A stretch of 64,000 nt of DNA from Anaerobutyricum faecale (GTDB lineage: Bacteria > Bacillota > Clostridia > Lachnospirales > Lachnospiraceae). Both the position numbers and the translations under genes were made by a program. This document shows positions 1-9,827 of the stretch, in pieces. The notes under the pieces are model-generated. The model was not told the DNA's origin, did no database searches, and was given only the letters and a program-made list of their open reading frames with translations. The first letter of the stretch is position 1. Every line of letters begins with the position of its first letter. The stretch spans positions 1-64,000 of the forward strand of contig DWWR01000108.1 of assembly GCA_019119645.1 (NCBI GenBank). The letters are read 5' to 3'.

Positions 1-140
1 TTTTATATGACAAAAACGACGTTTTTTAATAAAACATGGGAATCACAAGATATTTCACGTAAATATGCACAAAAAATAGATGAAAAAATATAAATATTTA
101 ACAGATTTGATTTTGAAATGGCGTTTTTGAAAAAAATTAA

Positions 141-169
141 TTGAAAAGATTATGTAAAAATTTTATAAT
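141..169 (+). promoter_or_regulatory. Promoter of the sugar operon
   Basis: TTGAAA (141-146) and TATAAT (164-169) are separated by 17 bases, a near-consensus sigma-A promoter. It sits 25 bases before the start codon of the LacI-type regulator. The flanking 1-194 stretch is very AT-rich and holds no gene that I can see. Confidence 0.75.
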
Positions 170-194
170 TAACGTACAAAAAGGAGGGTAAGAA

Positions 195-1223
195 ATGAAA
201 GCCAGTATCAAACAGATCAGTGAAATAACAGGTTATTCACCGGCTACAATTTCCAACGCTCTGAATCATAAGAAGGGGGTTAACCGTAAAACTGCCAACA
301 CCATATTTCAGGTCGCAAAAGAGATTGGTTATATTTCCGAGAATAAGATTTCTAAAATCAAGCTTGTGATCTATAAGAGAAATGGCCTGATTATTGATGA
401 TTCTCCCTTCTTTTCTGTACTGCTGAAAGGTGTGGAAAATGAGTGCAGGGCTTCCGGCTATGAGATGGTCATGTGTAATCTGGACAGAACGGCTCCTGAT
501 TTTGAGGAGCAGGTAAATGCGATTTTAAATGACACATCCACAGCGGTGATCCTTCTGGGAACAGAGCTTCTGGATGACGAATTTCCACTTTTCATGAACG
601 GGCACTGCCCGATTGTACTGCTGGACTGCTGGAGTTCTAATTTTCCGATGAATGCGGTTCTGATCAACAATGCAGATTCGGCGGTGAATGCGGTCCAGTA
701 CCTGATAAAGCGGGGACACCGGGAGATCGGATATCTCAGAGGAAGGTTTAGGATCAAGGCGTTCACATCCCGATCCGCGGGATACAGCAGAGCGCTTGCC
801 AAGAATAATATTCCGCTGAATAACGAATACATTTTTACGGTGAGCACCACCATGGATGGCGCCTATAAGGATATGCGGGAATATCTGGAGAAAAGACCGA
901 AGATGCCGACAGCGTTCTTTGCCGACAATGATATGATTGCTCTGGGGTGTATCAAGGCATTTGAAGAGTACGGCTACCGGGTTCCGGAAGATATTTCTGT
1001 CATCGGATTTGATGATCTGCCATTTTGTGAGATTTCGACGCCCCGGCTGACCACCATCAAGGTATATAAATATGAAATGGGACAGCTGGCAGTCCGGAGG
1101 CTTATTGAATTGATGAAAGATGGAAACAGTAAAATAAATACAAAAACACAGGTGTGCACGGAGTTTGTGGAACGGGACAGTGTTGCCGATTTACGCTTCG
1201 TCGTAAAAAAAGGAGGTAAATGA
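195..1223 (+). CDS. LacI/GalR-family transcriptional regulator
   Basis: 342 residues, the usual LacI-family length. The N-terminal helix-turn-helix is visible at residues 1-50 (IKQISEITGYSPATISNALN), followed by a periplasmic-binding-protein-like effector domain with the family motif near the end (DISVIGFDDLPFCEISTPRLT). It is preceded by AAGGAGGG and is the first gene of a co-directional sugar operon; its stop overlaps the region before the next start. By family knowledge it binds a palindromic operator and responds to a sugar or sugar phosphate, most likely the substrate of this operon. The ligand is not deducible from sequence. Confidence 0.93.
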   Translation: MKASIKQISEITGYSPATISNALNHKKGVNRKTANTIFQVAKEIGYISENKISKIKLVIYKRNGLIIDDSPFFSVLLKGVENECRASGYEMVMCNLDRTAPDFEEQVNAILNDTSTAVILLGTELLDDEFPLFMNGHCPIVLLDCWSSNFPMNAVLINNADSAVNAVQYLIKRGHREIGYLRGRFRIKAFTSRSAGYSRALAKNNIPLNNEYIFTVSTTMDGAYKDMREYLEKRPKMPTAFFADNDMIALGCIKAFEEYGYRVPEDISVIGFDDLPFCEISTPRLTTIKVYKYEMGQLAVRRLIELMKDGNSKINTKTQVCTEFVERDSVADLRFVVKKGGK

Positions 1224-1225
1224 TT

Positions 1226-2641
1226 ATGGATAAGGTAGTACTTGGTTTTGCGCCGACAAGAAGAGCGATTTTTTCAGCGCCTGCCGCAGTGGAATACCGC
1301 GGACTGACCGCAAAGAGACTGAAAGAACTGAATGTGGATTTCGTGGATATCGATGATATCAATGAGGAAGGTCTGCTCTATGATGATGAAGGCATGGAGA
1401 AGATTTACAAGAAGTTTAAACATGCTCATGTGGACGGACTCTTTGTTCCGCACTGCAACTTCGGTACAGAATATGAAGTCTGCCGTCTGGCCAAAAAGCT
1501 CGATGTGCCGGTGCTGCTCTGGGGACCGAGGGATGAATGTCCGGATGAAAACGGTATGCGTCTTCGTGACAGCCAGTGTGGATTGTTTGCCACAGGAAAA
1601 GTACTCCGAAGATTCCGGATTCCGTTTACATATTTAAAGAACTGCAACCTGGAGGATGAGTGCTTCGCAGAAGGCATCGACCGGTTCTTAAGAGTCTGTA
1701 ACGTGGTAAAGGCATTCAGAAATACGAGAGTGCTGCAGATTTCCACGAGACCATTTGATTTCTGGTCCACCATGTGCAACGAAGGAGAACTTTTAGAGAA
1801 ATTTGGCATCCAGCTTTCTCCGATTCCGATGCCGGAACTGACGAAGACTATGAAAGAAGTCAAAGAAAATGAACCGGAAGCGATCAAAGAAGTGACCACA
1901 TACTGCTGTGACAATATGTGCGTGAAGGTGACTCCGGAACAGCTGGAAAATGTGGCGGCCCTCAAAGTTGCCATGACAAAGCTTGGAAAGAAATATGGCT
2001 GCAACTGCGGCGCGATCCAGTGCTGGGATGCCCTGCAGGATGAGATCGGCATTATGCCTTGTGCAGCCAACGCGCTCTGTAATGATGAAGGATTCCCGAT
2101 CGCCTGTGAGACAGACATCCACGGAACGATCACTTCGGTGATGGTGGAAGCAGCCGGAAGAGGACAGACTCGTTCTTTCTTCGCAGACTGGACCGTGCGT
2201 CATCCGTTCAACGACAATGCCGAATTGCTGCAGCACTGCGGACCGTGGCCGGTATCCATCGCGGCCGAGAAGCCAACCATTGACACACCGGTGGCCTTTG
2301 ATCATTCCGGATCTCTCATGGCACGGGCAAAGGACGGCGAGCATCTCACTTTGGCCCGTTTTGACGGCGATAACGGCGAATATTCCATGCTGATGGGCAA
2401 CGCAAAGACCGTGGACGGACCATATACCAAGGGAACCTACATGTGGGTGGAAGTGGATAATCTGGATCGTCTGGAAGATAAGATCGTGCAGGGACCGTAC
2501 ATTCACCACTGCGTGGGTATTCATATGGATATCGTGCCGGTGCTCTATGAGGCATGTAAATACCTGGGAATCAAACCGGATTTATATGACCCGGTGGAAG
2601 AGAGGGTAAAGGCGATTATCCGTGGAGAAAAAGTAGACTGA
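1226..2641 (+). CDS. L-fucose/L-arabinose isomerase-family protein
   Basis: 471 residues resembling the L-fucose/L-arabinose isomerase superfamily, cytosolic metal-dependent aldose-ketose isomerases. The C-terminal half is rich in conserved-looking His, Cys and acidic residues (ACETDIHGTITS, HHCVGIHMD). I start at ATG 1226 because AAAGGAGGT at 1209-1217 is 8 bases away; ATG 1220 would be only 2 bases from it. The gene lies directly before a split transketolase and an FGGY kinase, so it probably isomerises the imported aldose to the ketose that the kinase phosphorylates. Substrate is unknown; some family members in this position are not proven isomerases. Confidence 0.8.
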   Translation: MDKVVLGFAPTRRAIFSAPAAVEYRGLTAKRLKELNVDFVDIDDINEEGLLYDDEGMEKIYKKFKHAHVDGLFVPHCNFGTEYEVCRLAKKLDVPVLLWGPRDECPDENGMRLRDSQCGLFATGKVLRRFRIPFTYLKNCNLEDECFAEGIDRFLRVCNVVKAFRNTRVLQISTRPFDFWSTMCNEGELLEKFGIQLSPIPMPELTKTMKEVKENEPEAIKEVTTYCCDNMCVKVTPEQLENVAALKVAMTKLGKKYGCNCGAIQCWDALQDEIGIMPCAANALCNDEGFPIACETDIHGTITSVMVEAAGRGQTRSFFADWTVRHPFNDNAELLQHCGPWPVSIAAEKPTIDTPVAFDHSGSLMARAKDGEHLTLARFDGDNGEYSMLMGNAKTVDGPYTKGTYMWVEVDNLDRLEDKIVQGPYIHHCVGIHMDIVPVLYEACKYLGIKPDLYDPVEERVKAIIRGEKVD

Positions 2642-2759
2642 TAAATAAAAAAGAAGATAAATAATTGGCACAGGGGGATCCCGGCGGATTCCCCGCCAGA
2701 AAGTAAAACCATAAAATATACTGATAACATTTTTTAAATGATTTTAGGAGGCGCATAAC

Positions 2760-3587
2760 GTGAACTTGAAAGCATTATCTTACGAGTGCAGGTTAAATGT
2801 CCTTGATATGATCAAGGGAGCGGGCACCGGACATATCGGCGGAGACTTCAGTGTCATGGACATTCTGATCACTCTTTATTTTAAACAGATGAACATCACT
2901 CCGGAAACGGCGGATGATCCGAATCGTGATCTGTTTGTCATGAGCAAGGGACATTCTGTGGAAGCCTACTACTCCGTTCTGGCAGCCAAAGGATTTCTGG
3001 ATATCAAAGAGGTCATCGCGAAGTTTTCCAGATTTGGTTCTCCTTACATCGGACATCCGAATAACAAGCTTCCGGGTATTGAGATGAATTCCGGTTCCCT
3101 GGGTCACGGACTTCCGGTCTGTGTGGGTATGGCCCTGGCCTGCCGGATGGATGGTAAGAGCAATCGTGTTTACACCGTTATGGGAGACGGTGAGCTGGCA
3201 GAAGGTTCCGTATGGGAAGGCGTTATGGCCGCATCCCAGTACAAGCTTGATAATCTCTGCGCTGTTGTGGACCGCAACCGCCTGCAGATTTCCGGCAATA
3301 CAGAAGACGTGATGGGACAGGATGATCTGCAAACCCGTTTCGAAGCCTTCGGATGGAATGTGATCCAGGCGGAGGGCAATGATATTGACGCTCTCAATGA
3401 GGCTTTTGAGGAAGCGAAGAAATGCAAAGGTCGTCCGACGGTCATCATTGCCAACACCACCAAAGGTTTTGGCGGCGGCGAACTTATAGAGAACAAAGCC
3501 GGATGGCATCATAAAGTGCCGACCGATGAAGAGTATCAGATCATCAAGGCAGAGCTTGAAAAGAGGAGGGAAGCAGTCAATGAATAA
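2760..3587 (+). CDS. Transketolase, N-terminal (TPP-binding) subunit
   Basis: 275 residues matching the N-terminal half of transketolase. The thiamine-pyrophosphate motif is visible as GDGELAEGSVWEG with a downstream acidic/Asn metal site (VVDRNRLQISG), and the His-rich start GTGHIGGDFS and KGHS are typical. It starts with GTG behind AGGAGG. Full-length transketolase is about 650 residues; here the enzyme is encoded by two adjacent genes, as in many anaerobes and archaea. The downstream half overlaps its 3' end by 8 bases, so the two are probably translationally coupled and form one heteromeric enzyme that moves a two-carbon ketol unit in the cytosol. Confidence 0.93.
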   Translation: MNLKALSYECRLNVLDMIKGAGTGHIGGDFSVMDILITLYFKQMNITPETADDPNRDLFVMSKGHSVEAYYSVLAAKGFLDIKEVIAKFSRFGSPYIGHPNNKLPGIEMNSGSLGHGLPVCVGMALACRMDGKSNRVYTVMGDGELAEGSVWEGVMAASQYKLDNLCAVVDRNRLQISGNTEDVMGQDDLQTRFEAFGWNVIQAEGNDIDALNEAFEEAKKCKGRPTVIIANTTKGFGGGELIENKAGWHHKVPTDEEYQIIKAELEKRREAVNE

Positions 3588-4512
3588 GATTCCAAATCGT
3601 CAGGCAATCTGTGAGACCCTGATGGAAAAAGTAAAAGAAGACAAAAGTATTATCGCACTGTGCAGTGATTCCCGTGGTTCTGCATCCATGACTCCGTTTT
3701 TTGATGCATTTCCTGAAAATTGCGTGGAGACAGGAATTGCGGAGCAGGATCTGGTAAGTATTTCCGCCGGTATGGCAAAGTGCGGAAAGAAACCGTTCTG
3801 TTTCTCGCCGGCCAGCTTCGTTTCCACAAGAAGTTACGAGCAGGCGAAGGTGGATGTGGCCTACTCCAACACCAATGTGACCATCGTCGGCATCAGCGGC
3901 GGCATCAGCTACGGAGCTCTGGGAATGAGTCATCATTCCGCGCAGGATATCGCGGCTATGAGTGCGATCCCGAATATGAGAGTGTATCTTCCGAGTGATC
4001 GTTTCCAGACCAAATGCCTCATTGAAGCGCTTCTTGAGGATGAGAAACCGGCCTACATCCGGGTGGGAAGAAATGCCGTGGAAGATATCTATGACGAAGG
4101 CAGCTGCCCGTTTGAGATGGATAAGGCGACAGTTCTCTGCGAAGGTTCCGACGTTCTGCTGATTGGCTGCGGCGAGATGGTAAAACCATGTTATGATGCC
4201 GCGAAACTTCTGGAAAAAGAAGGCATCAGCGCAACTGTTCTTGATATGTACTGCGTAAAACCGCTGGATACAGAAGCTGTTTTGAAGTATGCGGCACAGG
4301 CAAAGGCAGTCGTGACAGCAGAAGAGCATGCGCCGTTTGGAGGACTGGGCTCCATGGTCGCTCAGACAGTCAGCGCCAACTGCCCGAAGAAAGTCATCAA
4401 CGTAGCTCTGCCGGATGCTCCTGTTATCACAGGAACGTCCAAAGAGGTCTATGACTACTACGGAATGACTGCGGAAGGCATTGCCGGGAAGGCAAAAGAA
4501 GCGCTGAAATAA
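3580..4512 (+). CDS. Transketolase, C-terminal subunit
   Basis: 310 residues covering the pyrimidine-binding and C-terminal domains of transketolase. The conserved Glu needed for TPP activation is in VETGIAEQDLVSISAGMA, and the C-terminal domain ends with EEHAPFGGLGSMVAQ and GTSKEVYDYYGM. ATG 3580 is chosen because AGGAGGG lies 9 bases upstream and homology begins there. It overlaps the gene for the partner subunit, supporting a single two-subunit enzyme. In this operon it would act on the phosphorylated ketose made by the FGGY kinase, with glyceraldehyde 3-phosphate as a likely acceptor. Confidence 0.93.
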   Translation: MNKIPNRQAICETLMEKVKEDKSIIALCSDSRGSASMTPFFDAFPENCVETGIAEQDLVSISAGMAKCGKKPFCFSPASFVSTRSYEQAKVDVAYSNTNVTIVGISGGISYGALGMSHHSAQDIAAMSAIPNMRVYLPSDRFQTKCLIEALLEDEKPAYIRVGRNAVEDIYDEGSCPFEMDKATVLCEGSDVLLIGCGEMVKPCYDAAKLLEKEGISATVLDMYCVKPLDTEAVLKYAAQAKAVVTAEEHAPFGGLGSMVAQTVSANCPKKVINVALPDAPVITGTSKEVYDYYGMTAEGIAGKAKEALK

Positions 4513-4597
4513 TAGCGGGAAATCATATCGTTTTCAGGCGGAGCCAGGGAAATATCTGCCGGGAACGAAAATATGGGGTTTATACAGGTATTTGACA

Positions 4598-6079
4598 ATG
4601 AAAAAATATATGTTGGGAATTGATCAGAGCACGCAGGGCACCAAAGGCATCGTATTTGACGGGGACGGAAAAATCGTGGCCCGGACGGACCTGCCGCATG
4701 ATCAGATTATAAATGAAAAAGGCTGGGTGGAACATGATCCTTCGCAGATTATGAAAAATGTTATCCAGGTTGTGAAAAATGCCGTGGAAAAGGCCGGGAT
4801 CGACAAAAAAGATATCCTGGGTCTGGGCATCAGCAATCAGAGAGAGACAGCCGTCTGCTGGAATAAAAGAACAGGGGAGCCTGTTTATAACGCCATCGTC
4901 TGGCAGTGCGCCAGAGGGGAATCCATCTGTAAAGAGATTGCCGCGGACGGCCATGCAGCCATGATACAGGAGCACACGGGAATTCCTTTGTCTCCTTATT
5001 ATTCAGCCGCGAAGATCGCCTGGGTCCTTCGGAATGTGGAGGAAGCCGGCAGAGCGGCAGAGCAGGGTGAGCTGGCGGTGGGAACCATGGACAGCTACCT
5101 GTTGTATCATCTGACAAAAGAACATGTTTTTAAAACCGATTATTCCAATGCATCCCGGACGCAGATGTTTAATATCAGAACGCTGGACTGGGATGACGAG
5201 GTCAACGCTCTTTTCGGAATAAAGAGAGAGATGCTGGCTGAGATCTGTGATTCCGATGCGCTCTATGGCTATACGGATTTTGACGGATGGCTGGATGAAC
5301 CGATTCCGATTCACGGAGTCATGGGAGATTCCCACGGAGCGCTGTACGGACAGGGCTGTGTAAAGCCGGGCATGATCAAGGCGACCTATGGAACCGGTTC
5401 TTCCATCATGATGAACGTGGGCGAAAAGCCGATCTACAGCGATAAAGGCGTGGTTTCTTCATTGGCGTGGTCCCTGAAGGGAAAGGTCAATTATGTTCTG
5501 GAAGGGAACATCAATTACACCGGTGCAGTCATCACCTGGCTGCAGAAAGATCTGGGACTCATCGCCAGCGCCGGGGAGACGCAGGAACTGGCGCAGTCCG
5601 CCAATCCGGGGGATACCACTTACCTGGTTCCGGCCTTTACCGGACTTGGCGCTCCGTATTGGGACAGTGAAGCGAAGGCCATTGTCTGCGGCATCACCCG
5701 GACAACGGGAAAAGCAGAGCTGGTGCGGGCGGCCCTTGACTGCATTGTGTATCAGATCAGCGATGTGGTCAATGTCATGGCTGAGGATTCTGGTATTCCT
5801 GTGGAGGAGCTTCGCGTGGACGGAGGACCGACCAAAAATAGTTATCTCATGCAGTTCCAGAGTGATATTTTAAATATCCCGGTGCAGGTACCGGACGCAG
5901 AGGAACTGTCCGCCATGGGACCTGCCTATGCGGCGGGGATCGCCATGGGCTTCTATGAGGAAGAGCGCCTGTTTGCAGGACTGAAACGCACGAAGTTCAC
6001 GCCGGCTATGGGCGAAGAAGAGCGTTGTGCAAAATACACAGGCTGGAAAGAAAGTGTACAAAAAGTTTTATCTAAATGA
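4598..6079 (+). CDS. FGGY-family carbohydrate kinase
   Basis: 493 residues. The N-terminal phosphate-binding loop (LGIDQSTQGTKGIVFD), the FGGY signature-1-like stretch (YYSAAKIAWVLRN) and the C-terminal ATP-site Gly-rich region (RVDGGPTKNSYLMQFQSDI) are all present. The protein resembles glycerol and xylulose kinases and would phosphorylate a polyol or ketose with ATP. ATG 4598 is preferred over an in-frame TTG at 4592. Its place behind a split transketolase and before a ribose-type transporter suggests a ketose substrate, for instance apulose or xylulose. A glycerol kinase role cannot be excluded, but no glycerol genes are nearby. Confidence 0.9.
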   Translation: MKKYMLGIDQSTQGTKGIVFDGDGKIVARTDLPHDQIINEKGWVEHDPSQIMKNVIQVVKNAVEKAGIDKKDILGLGISNQRETAVCWNKRTGEPVYNAIVWQCARGESICKEIAADGHAAMIQEHTGIPLSPYYSAAKIAWVLRNVEEAGRAAEQGELAVGTMDSYLLYHLTKEHVFKTDYSNASRTQMFNIRTLDWDDEVNALFGIKREMLAEICDSDALYGYTDFDGWLDEPIPIHGVMGDSHGALYGQGCVKPGMIKATYGTGSSIMMNVGEKPIYSDKGVVSSLAWSLKGKVNYVLEGNINYTGAVITWLQKDLGLIASAGETQELAQSANPGDTTYLVPAFTGLGAPYWDSEAKAIVCGITRTTGKAELVRAALDCIVYQISDVVNVMAEDSGIPVEELRVDGGPTKNSYLMQFQSDILNIPVQVPDAEELSAMGPAYAAGIAMGFYEEERLFAGLKRTKFTPAMGEEERCAKYTGWKESVQKVLSK

Positions 6080-6345
6080 TCTCGATGACGGATAAAAAAA
6101 GAAAATTTAACTGTCGTTATTGACGAAAAAGATGTCAAAATCATCAAAAAAATATATTGATTTTACAAAGGATTTACAGTACACTTAATTAAATCCTGCG
6201 GAGTACTTTATTCATTAAAGTGCACCGGAATATCGGAAAAGAGCAGGAATGTTTCAATGTGATCAGATATTCACACGAAAGGGCTAACAGCTTTCGTGAT
6301 GTCTCATAAACAACATAAATTTTTCAAGATGAGGAGGAAAGAAAA
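6080..6345 (+). promoter_or_regulatory. Intergenic leader before the binding-protein gene
   Basis: This 266-base gap contains two dyads: one around 6204-6228 (AGTACTTTA..TAAAGTGCA) and a clear hairpin at 6274-6298 with an 8-bp stem (CACGAAAG/CTTTCGTG). Neither is followed by a T tract, so they are more likely an operator or mRNA-stabilising structure than terminators. An AT-rich stretch with TTTACA around 6173 may carry an internal promoter, which would fit the high expression usual for binding proteins. The gene follows a GGAGGAAAG ribosome site. Confidence 0.4.
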
Positions 6346-7383
6346 ATGAAATTCTACAAAAAATTGATGGCTGGCTTTATGACAGCAGCGATGGTGGCAG
6401 CAATGGCAGGATGTGGCAGCTCCACAGAACCTGCAGCAGATGACGCAGCAGAACCTGCAGCAACAGAGGCTTCCACAGAAGCGGCAGCTTCCGATGAAGT
6501 TCTCAATGCCAATGCGGACAACAAGTTGATTTACTGTATCACACCATCTACATCCAATCCTTATTTCGGTGTTGTTCAGACAGCATGTCAGGAAGAAGGA
6601 GAAAAATTAGGCTACACAGTAAAATGTGTATCTCATGATGATGACGCAACTAAACAGTCCGAACTGTTTGATACAGCAATTTCTGAAGGCGCTTCCGCAA
6701 TCGTCTGCGATAACGCCGGAGCTGATGCTTCTATCGAAGCTGTTCAGAAAGCAAGAGATGCCGGAATCCCTACATTCCTGGTAGACCGTGAAATTAACCA
6801 GGAAGGTATTGCAGTCGCTCAGATCGTAGCCAATAACAGCCAGGGCGCTACCGCAGCAGCACAGGCGCTCGTTGAGGCAACAGGCGGTGAAGGCCAGTAC
6901 GCAGAGTTGCTTGGTCTTGAATCTGATACCAACTGCCAGGTACGTTCCGATGCGTTCCACGCAGTTATCGACCAGACCAACATGGAAATGGTTGCACAGC
7001 AGTCCGCTAACTGGGATCAGACAGAAGGTCAGCAGAAGGCAGAGACCATCTTACAGCAGTATCCGGACATCGTAGCTATCGTTTGTGGTAATGATACCAT
7101 GGCCTGCGGCGCAGCAGCAGCAGTGGAATCCGCAAACCTTGACCATGAAGTATACATCATTGGTGTGGACGGTTCCAACGATATGAGAGATAACATCAAA
7201 GAAGGCAAATGTCTGGCAACAGGTCTTCAGCAGATCGATCTTATCACAAGAAACGCTGTAAATCAGGCTAACGATTATCTGACCACAGGTTCCACCGGCA
7301 TGGAAGAAAAACAGCTGGTTGACTGTGTACTGATCAATGCAGACAACGCAGATAAGCTGGATAACTTTGTATACACAGAATAA
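6346..7383 (+). CDS. Sugar ABC transporter substrate-binding lipoprotein
   Basis: 345 residues. The signal peptide ends in a lipobox (AAMAGC, Cys23), followed by an Ala/Glu/Thr-rich linker and a ribose-type periplasmic binding protein fold of the Peripla_BP_4 kind (TPSTSNPYFGVVQTACQEEG; VDREINQEG; CGNDTMACGAAAAVE). It would be anchored to the outer face of the membrane and deliver a sugar to the transporter encoded downstream. RbsB-like proteins bind pentoses, hexoses, apiose and related polyols, so the ligand needs experiment. Its gene is followed by a stable hairpin that may protect this part of the mRNA. Confidence 0.93.
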   Translation: MKFYKKLMAGFMTAAMVAAMAGCGSSTEPAADDAAEPAATEASTEAAASDEVLNANADNKLIYCITPSTSNPYFGVVQTACQEEGEKLGYTVKCVSHDDDATKQSELFDTAISEGASAIVCDNAGADASIEAVQKARDAGIPTFLVDREINQEGIAVAQIVANNSQGATAAAQALVEATGGEGQYAELLGLESDTNCQVRSDAFHAVIDQTNMEMVAQQSANWDQTEGQQKAETILQQYPDIVAIVCGNDTMACGAAAAVESANLDHEVYIIGVDGSNDMRDNIKEGKCLATGLQQIDLITRNAVNQANDYLTTGSTGMEEKQLVDCVLINADNADKLDNFVYTE

Positions 7384-7503
7384 TCAGGGGGATAACTTTG
7401 TATACACTAATATAATCACAATCTGAGTGTGTTTATGTAGAGAACAAGGGTGTTCTGAAATGTTGTTTTATAATCTGTTAGGTCCGGATTTTTCCGGGTG
7501 TGG

Positions 7504-7523
7504 AGGGTGCCATCCGGCACCCT
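7504..7523 (+). promoter_or_regulatory. mRNA hairpin between binding-protein and DUF2291 genes
   Basis: A perfect 8-bp GC-rich stem (AGGGTGCC/GGCACCCT) closes a four-base loop. There is no following T tract, so it looks like a stabiliser or partial processing signal that would let the binding-protein message accumulate above the downstream genes. Confidence 0.5.
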
Positions 7524-7591
7524 TCGCACATACTGGACAAAAGAAAGTAAAAAACAGGTAAATGATTCTTTAGGAAGAAAGGAAGTAAACC

Positions 7592-8233
7592 ATGGTAAAA
7601 CGTATTGTATGTGCGGCTGTAGCTGCAACGATGGCGGCCACGCTGTTTACCGGATGTGTGAAAGTGGTAAAGATCGGAGAAGAGGGCACACTGACGGGAC
7701 AGGTGGAGTTCAACCCTGGTGACAGCGTAGAGAGTATCTGGGATTCACAGGTTATTCCGGAATGTGAGTCAAAGGCAGCGGATATCACTGAAGTCCTGAA
7801 TAAGGCAGGCGGAGACCTGACCAGCCTTGGCGAGGAATTTGACGGTGTCAAGACGGCATCCGCTACTTATTATAATTACAGTGTAAAGGCAGAGGGAGCA
7901 ACCATCACCGCGGTGGATAAGGATTCCTTCTACGGAACGATCACATTGTCTGTTCCGGGATATGAGGGAGATACGGTGATCACCTGCCAGATTGGTCAGT
8001 ATAAGAACAGTTCCATTCGTGATGATATGTCCTTCATCAATTTCGCAGACTTTACCAACCAGACGGAATGGAACCAGATTAACACAAGTATGTTACAGAA
8101 GGTGGATGAAACCGTTGTTCAGCCGGTCTACGATCAGCTCACCGAGGGAGCGACCGTCGATCTGGTCGGATGCTTCACAGCGGATTCTGCAAAGGAAATG
8201 GTAATCACTCCTGTCGTTCTTACAGTTCAGTAG
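7592..8233 (+). CDS. DUF2291-family lipoprotein
   Basis: 213 residues with an N-terminal lipoprotein signal (TLFTGCVKVVKIG, Cys at residue 22). The rest matches what I know of the DUF2291 family, small lipoproteins encoded beside ribose-type sugar ABC transporters. Its biochemical role is unknown; an accessory role in transport or binding-protein function is an inference from the constant gene neighbourhood. It lies between the binding protein and the ATPase genes on the same strand, with an AGGAAG ribosome site. Confidence 0.8.
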   Translation: MVKRIVCAAVAATMAATLFTGCVKVVKIGEEGTLTGQVEFNPGDSVESIWDSQVIPECESKAADITEVLNKAGGDLTSLGEEFDGVKTASATYYNYSVKAEGATITAVDKDSFYGTITLSVPGYEGDTVITCQIGQYKNSSIRDDMSFINFADFTNQTEWNQINTSMLQKVDETVVQPVYDQLTEGATVDLVGCFTADSAKEMVITPVVLTVQ

Positions 8234-8272
8234 GAAGAACGGTTGTCATATTTTATAAAGGAGGATTCACGG

Positions 8273-9802
8273 ATGGCAGAAAACAAAGATATTGTAATGA
8301 AATGTCGGCATATGGAAAAGGTGTATCCCGGAACAAAGGCTCTGGATGACGTTGATTTTGATGTGTACCGCGGCAAGGTCAATGTCCTGATCGGTGAGAA
8401 CGGAGCCGGAAAGTCCACCCTTATGAAACAGATTGCCGGTATTGAACAGCCTTCTTCCGGAACCATGTATCTGGAAGGGGAAGAGGTAAGCTTCAAGAAC
8501 ACAACGGAAGCAAAAGCAAAGGGAATCGGCATTATCCATCAGGAATTAAGCCTCTTTCCGAACCTCAATGTATATCAGAATATTTTTATGAACAACGAGC
8601 AGAAAAAGGGCGTCGTTGTCAACAATGCAGAACATAAAAAGAAAACAGAGGAGATTCTGAATCGTCTGGAATATCCCATTGACCCGGAGGCGCTGGTCGG
8701 CAACCTGCGTGTAGGTCAGCAGCAGATGATCGAGATCGCCCGGAATCTTACCCAGGAGAATCTTAAGATACTGATTATGGACGAGCCGACTTCTTCCCTG
8801 TCCCAGTCAGAGGTACAGGTACTTTTCAAGATCATGAGAGAGCTCAACGCCCAGGGAATCTCCATCGTATACATTTCCCATCGTCTGGAAGAAATCATGG
8901 AAATCGGCGACCACGTAACCATCTTAAGAGATGGAAAATATGTGGATGACGCCGATGTCAAAGATATTGATGTGCCATGGATCGTGGAGAAAATGACCGG
9001 AAGCGACAAGTCCTATCCGAAGAAAGAGAGAAATATCGACTGGGAGAAACAGGAAACGGTTCTCGAAGTCAAAGACTTATGTCTTCCGAAGAAGGGCGGC
9101 GGATGGCTCCTTGATCATGTGAGCTTTAACCTGAAGAGAGGGGAAATCCTCGGTATCTACGGTCTGATGGGAGCCGGACGTACGGAGATTTTTGAATGTC
9201 TCATGGGACTTCATCCGGAACACACCGGAGAGGTCTACCTGGAAGGCAAAAAAATGAAGATCAAGAACATTTCCAAACAGATTGAGAACGGGTTTGCGCT
9301 GGTGCCGGAAGACCGGCAGGCGGAAGGTCTTGTCCAGACATTGGATATAGAGAAAAATATTTCCCTTTCCAGTCTGGGAACCTATGCGAAAGGCTTTATT
9401 CTTTCCAAAAAAGCGGAAGATGAATGTGTGGACGCACAGATTAAAGATATTCATATTAAAGTGGCAGATAAACACCTTCCGATTTTATCCCTGTCCGGCG
9501 GTAATCAGCAGAAATGTGTAATCGGCAAGGGCGTTCTGACAGACCCGAAGATTCTGCTGATGGATGAACCAAGCCGTGGTATTGATATCGGAGCCAAGAC
9601 GGAGGTGTTCGATATCATCAATCAGTATGCGGACAGAGGACTTTCCATCATGTGCGTAAGTTCCGAGTTAAAAGAGATGCTGTCCATTGCCACGAGAGTG
9701 ATCGTTCTTTCCAACGGAATCAAGACCGCAGAGTTTACCGGCGATGATATCACGGAAGACAACCTGGTTCTGGCATCCTATAAGGGTCATCATAAGAATT
9801 AG
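8273..9802 (+). CDS. Sugar ABC transporter ATP-binding protein (two ATPase domains)
   Basis: 509 residues with two fused ABC domains, as in RbsA/MglA/XylG. The first has Walker A GENGAGKSTLMK and Walker B LIMDEPTSSL; the second has the divergent GLMGAGRTEIFECL loop normal for this family, signature LSGGNQQK and Walker B LLMDEPSRGID. ATG 8273 is selected because AAAGGAGG precedes it by 8 bases; an upstream TTG at 8243 lacks a ribosome site. Together with the permease and lipoprotein it forms the inner-membrane importer that powers uptake of the operon's sugar. Confidence 0.95.
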   Translation: MAENKDIVMKCRHMEKVYPGTKALDDVDFDVYRGKVNVLIGENGAGKSTLMKQIAGIEQPSSGTMYLEGEEVSFKNTTEAKAKGIGIIHQELSLFPNLNVYQNIFMNNEQKKGVVVNNAEHKKKTEEILNRLEYPIDPEALVGNLRVGQQQMIEIARNLTQENLKILIMDEPTSSLSQSEVQVLFKIMRELNAQGISIVYISHRLEEIMEIGDHVTILRDGKYVDDADVKDIDVPWIVEKMTGSDKSYPKKERNIDWEKQETVLEVKDLCLPKKGGGWLLDHVSFNLKRGEILGIYGLMGAGRTEIFECLMGLHPEHTGEVYLEGKKMKIKNISKQIENGFALVPEDRQAEGLVQTLDIEKNISLSSLGTYAKGFILSKKAEDECVDAQIKDIHIKVADKHLPILSLSGGNQQKCVIGKGVLTDPKILLMDEPSRGIDIGAKTEVFDIINQYADRGLSIMCVSSELKEMLSIATRVIVLSNGIKTAEFTGDDITEDNLVLASYKGHHKN

Positions 9803-9827
9803 ATATGGGAGAAAAGGAGAAATCAAG

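Noticed and set aside
4592..4600. TTG 4592 as the kinase start
   Set aside because: ATG 4598 gives the normal family N-terminus; the TTG adds only two residues without a better ribosome site.
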